This document shows positions 63,313 through 64,000 of a stretch of 64,000 bases of DNA, in pieces (within the stretch, counting starts at the first letter, position 1; each line of letters begins with the position of its first letter). The notes beneath the pieces were generated by a model that saw only the letters and a list, made by a program, of their open reading frames with translations, did no database searches and was not told the DNA's origin. The translations under genes and the position numbers were made by a program. Source of the stretch: Flavobacterium lipolyticum (GTDB taxonomy: Bacteria > Bacteroidota > Bacteroidia > Flavobacteriales > Flavobacteriaceae); NCBI RefSeq assembly GCF_020905335.1, contig NZ_JAJJMN010000001.1, positions 3,038,001 to 3,102,000 on the forward strand, read 5' to 3'.

Positions 63313-63915
63313 ATGAAAAGAAAAATTTTAATGGCATTTGTAATTTTAGGAATGATTTCGTGTCAGAATAAAGAAAAAACAGAAAAAGAAAATGTTGTGG
63401 AGGCCATTGCAACTGACACCATAACAAAAACAGCAACCGGAACAGCAGCTGTGAGTGAGACTCCTGTAAAAGACGATAAAACGGTAGAGTTAATCAGAAA
63501 GCAGCTTCTGGTATTGCTGAAGAAAGATTTGCCAGCACTGACAAAAGAGGATAGGTTTTTTTATTATGATGCATTTGATTTAAATAATGATCAGAAAGAG
63601 GAGTATTTTGTAGGCTTCTCTAATTCCTATTTTTGTGGAAGTGGTGGCTGCTCAGGATACATTTTAAATAATGACGGAAGTCTGATTAATTCTTTTACGG
63701 TAACTGATTTTCCAATTTATGTAACCACTTCAGTATCTGAAAAATTCTATAATCTAATAGCAGTAAGTGGAGGGAAATTTCATCTTCTAAAACTGAAAAA
63801 CGGAAAATATCCGTCAAATCCATCTGTTCAGGAAGTTGTCAAAGAGGATGCTTCAAGAGAAAGTGCAAAGGTTTTGGATATCGATGGGAAGAAGTTGGAG
63901 AAGTACTCGTTTTAA
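63313..63915 (+). CDS. Lipoprotein of unknown function
   Basis: The protein has 200 residues. The lipoprotein signal (KRKILMAFVILGMISC, cysteine 17) is followed by a Lys/Glu/Thr-rich linker. The mature domain (about 60-200) contains YDAFDLNNDQKEEYFVGFSN, a DxNxD-like segment suggestive of an EF-hand or VCBS-type calcium site, and the cysteine motif YFCGSGGCSGYIL. Such small lipoproteins are frequent in Flavobacterium, and no function is assigned. It lies near the right end of the window and is followed by a terminator. Confidence 0.8.
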   Translation: MKRKILMAFVILGMISCQNKEKTEKENVVEAIATDTITKTATGTAAVSETPVKDDKTVELIRKQLLVLLKKDLPALTKEDRFFYYDAFDLNNDQKEEYFVGFSNSYFCGSGGCSGYILNNDGSLINSFTVTDFPIYVTTSVSEKFYNLIAVSGGKFHLLKLKNGKYPSNPSVQEVVKEDASRESAKVLDIDGKKLEKYSF

Positions 63916-63921
63916 AAAGTG

Positions 63922-63953
63922 AACGCGACAGGTTTTTAAAGCCTGTCGCGTTT
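63922..63953 (+). terminator. Terminator of the GACAGG palindrome family
   Basis: Arms AACGCGACAGG and CCTGTCGCGTT with a T/A-rich loop, 6 bases after the lipoprotein stop codon. A degenerate relative at 63246-63281 precedes the same gene. Confidence 0.8.
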
Positions 63954-64000
63954 GAAATATTAATCGAATTTTATAAGATTACCTTCTGAAAATTCTGAGT

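Overview
The window is a stretch of a low-GC Bacteroidota chromosome, almost certainly Flavobacterium or a close relative. The basis is type IX secretion and gliding-type genes (a CHU_C/type B sorting domain, PorP/SprF, OmpA-PD40), TonB-dependent and carboxypeptidase-regulatory-domain outer-membrane proteins, a lipoprotein-type BamA/TamA protein beside TamB, GSCFA, DUF4230 and DUF5522 proteins, many promoters of the Bacteroidota form TAnnTTTG, and starts without Shine-Dalgarno sequences.

Bases 1-7650 are an accessory region. Six unrelated genes (a DUF6896-like protein, a small membrane protein, an Imm26-like protein, a membrane-anchored protein of unknown function, a secreted TPR protein, and a 107-aa protein with a divergent XRE regulator) are separated by four near-identical copies of a ~210-bp repeat with paired ends. 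Between them also lie shorter ~130-bp imperfect inverted-repeat sites with attC-like ends (GCATAAC ... CGTTATGC). The region abuts the 3' side of an initiator tRNA-Met, and a copy of the tRNA's terminator occurs inside it. It looks like a cassette array without a visible integrase, or a repeat-driven island.

Bases 7650-24500 are core: tRNA-fMet, era, der, an outer-membrane beta-barrel protein, a TonB-dependent receptor with an adjacent Fe-S-type Rrf2 regulator, a minus-strand run M23 peptidase - MerR - LemA - two TPM proteins, and alaS. A perfect 250-bp array of a 7-bp repeat lies just upstream of the Rrf2 gene. A decayed GxxExxY gene and a BspA-type leucine-rich-repeat gene follow alaS.

Bases 24500-45700 hold an ABC exporter, a lipoprotein plus the scar of a tandem duplication, a GSCFA protein, the tamB-tamL pair (overlapping genes), and a minus-strand adhesin - PorP/SprF - OmpA operon of the type IX secretion class. 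A DUF4230 protein follows.

Bases 45600-64000 are mostly metabolic and envelope genes: aromatic amino acid hydroxylase, group III truncated haemoglobin, ilvA, a DUF4136 lipoprotein, urocanate hydratase, a short DUF5522 gene, a small HExxH protein, an ACC deaminase-like PLP enzyme, a glucosaminidase-LysM lipoprotein, hemL, a large zinc metalloprotease, and a D-2-hydroxyacid dehydrogenase. The best-supported regulatory discovery is upstream of ilvA: a promoter, an isoleucine-rich 18-aa leader peptide, and mutually exclusive antiterminator and terminator hairpins, which is a complete ribosome-mediated attenuator.
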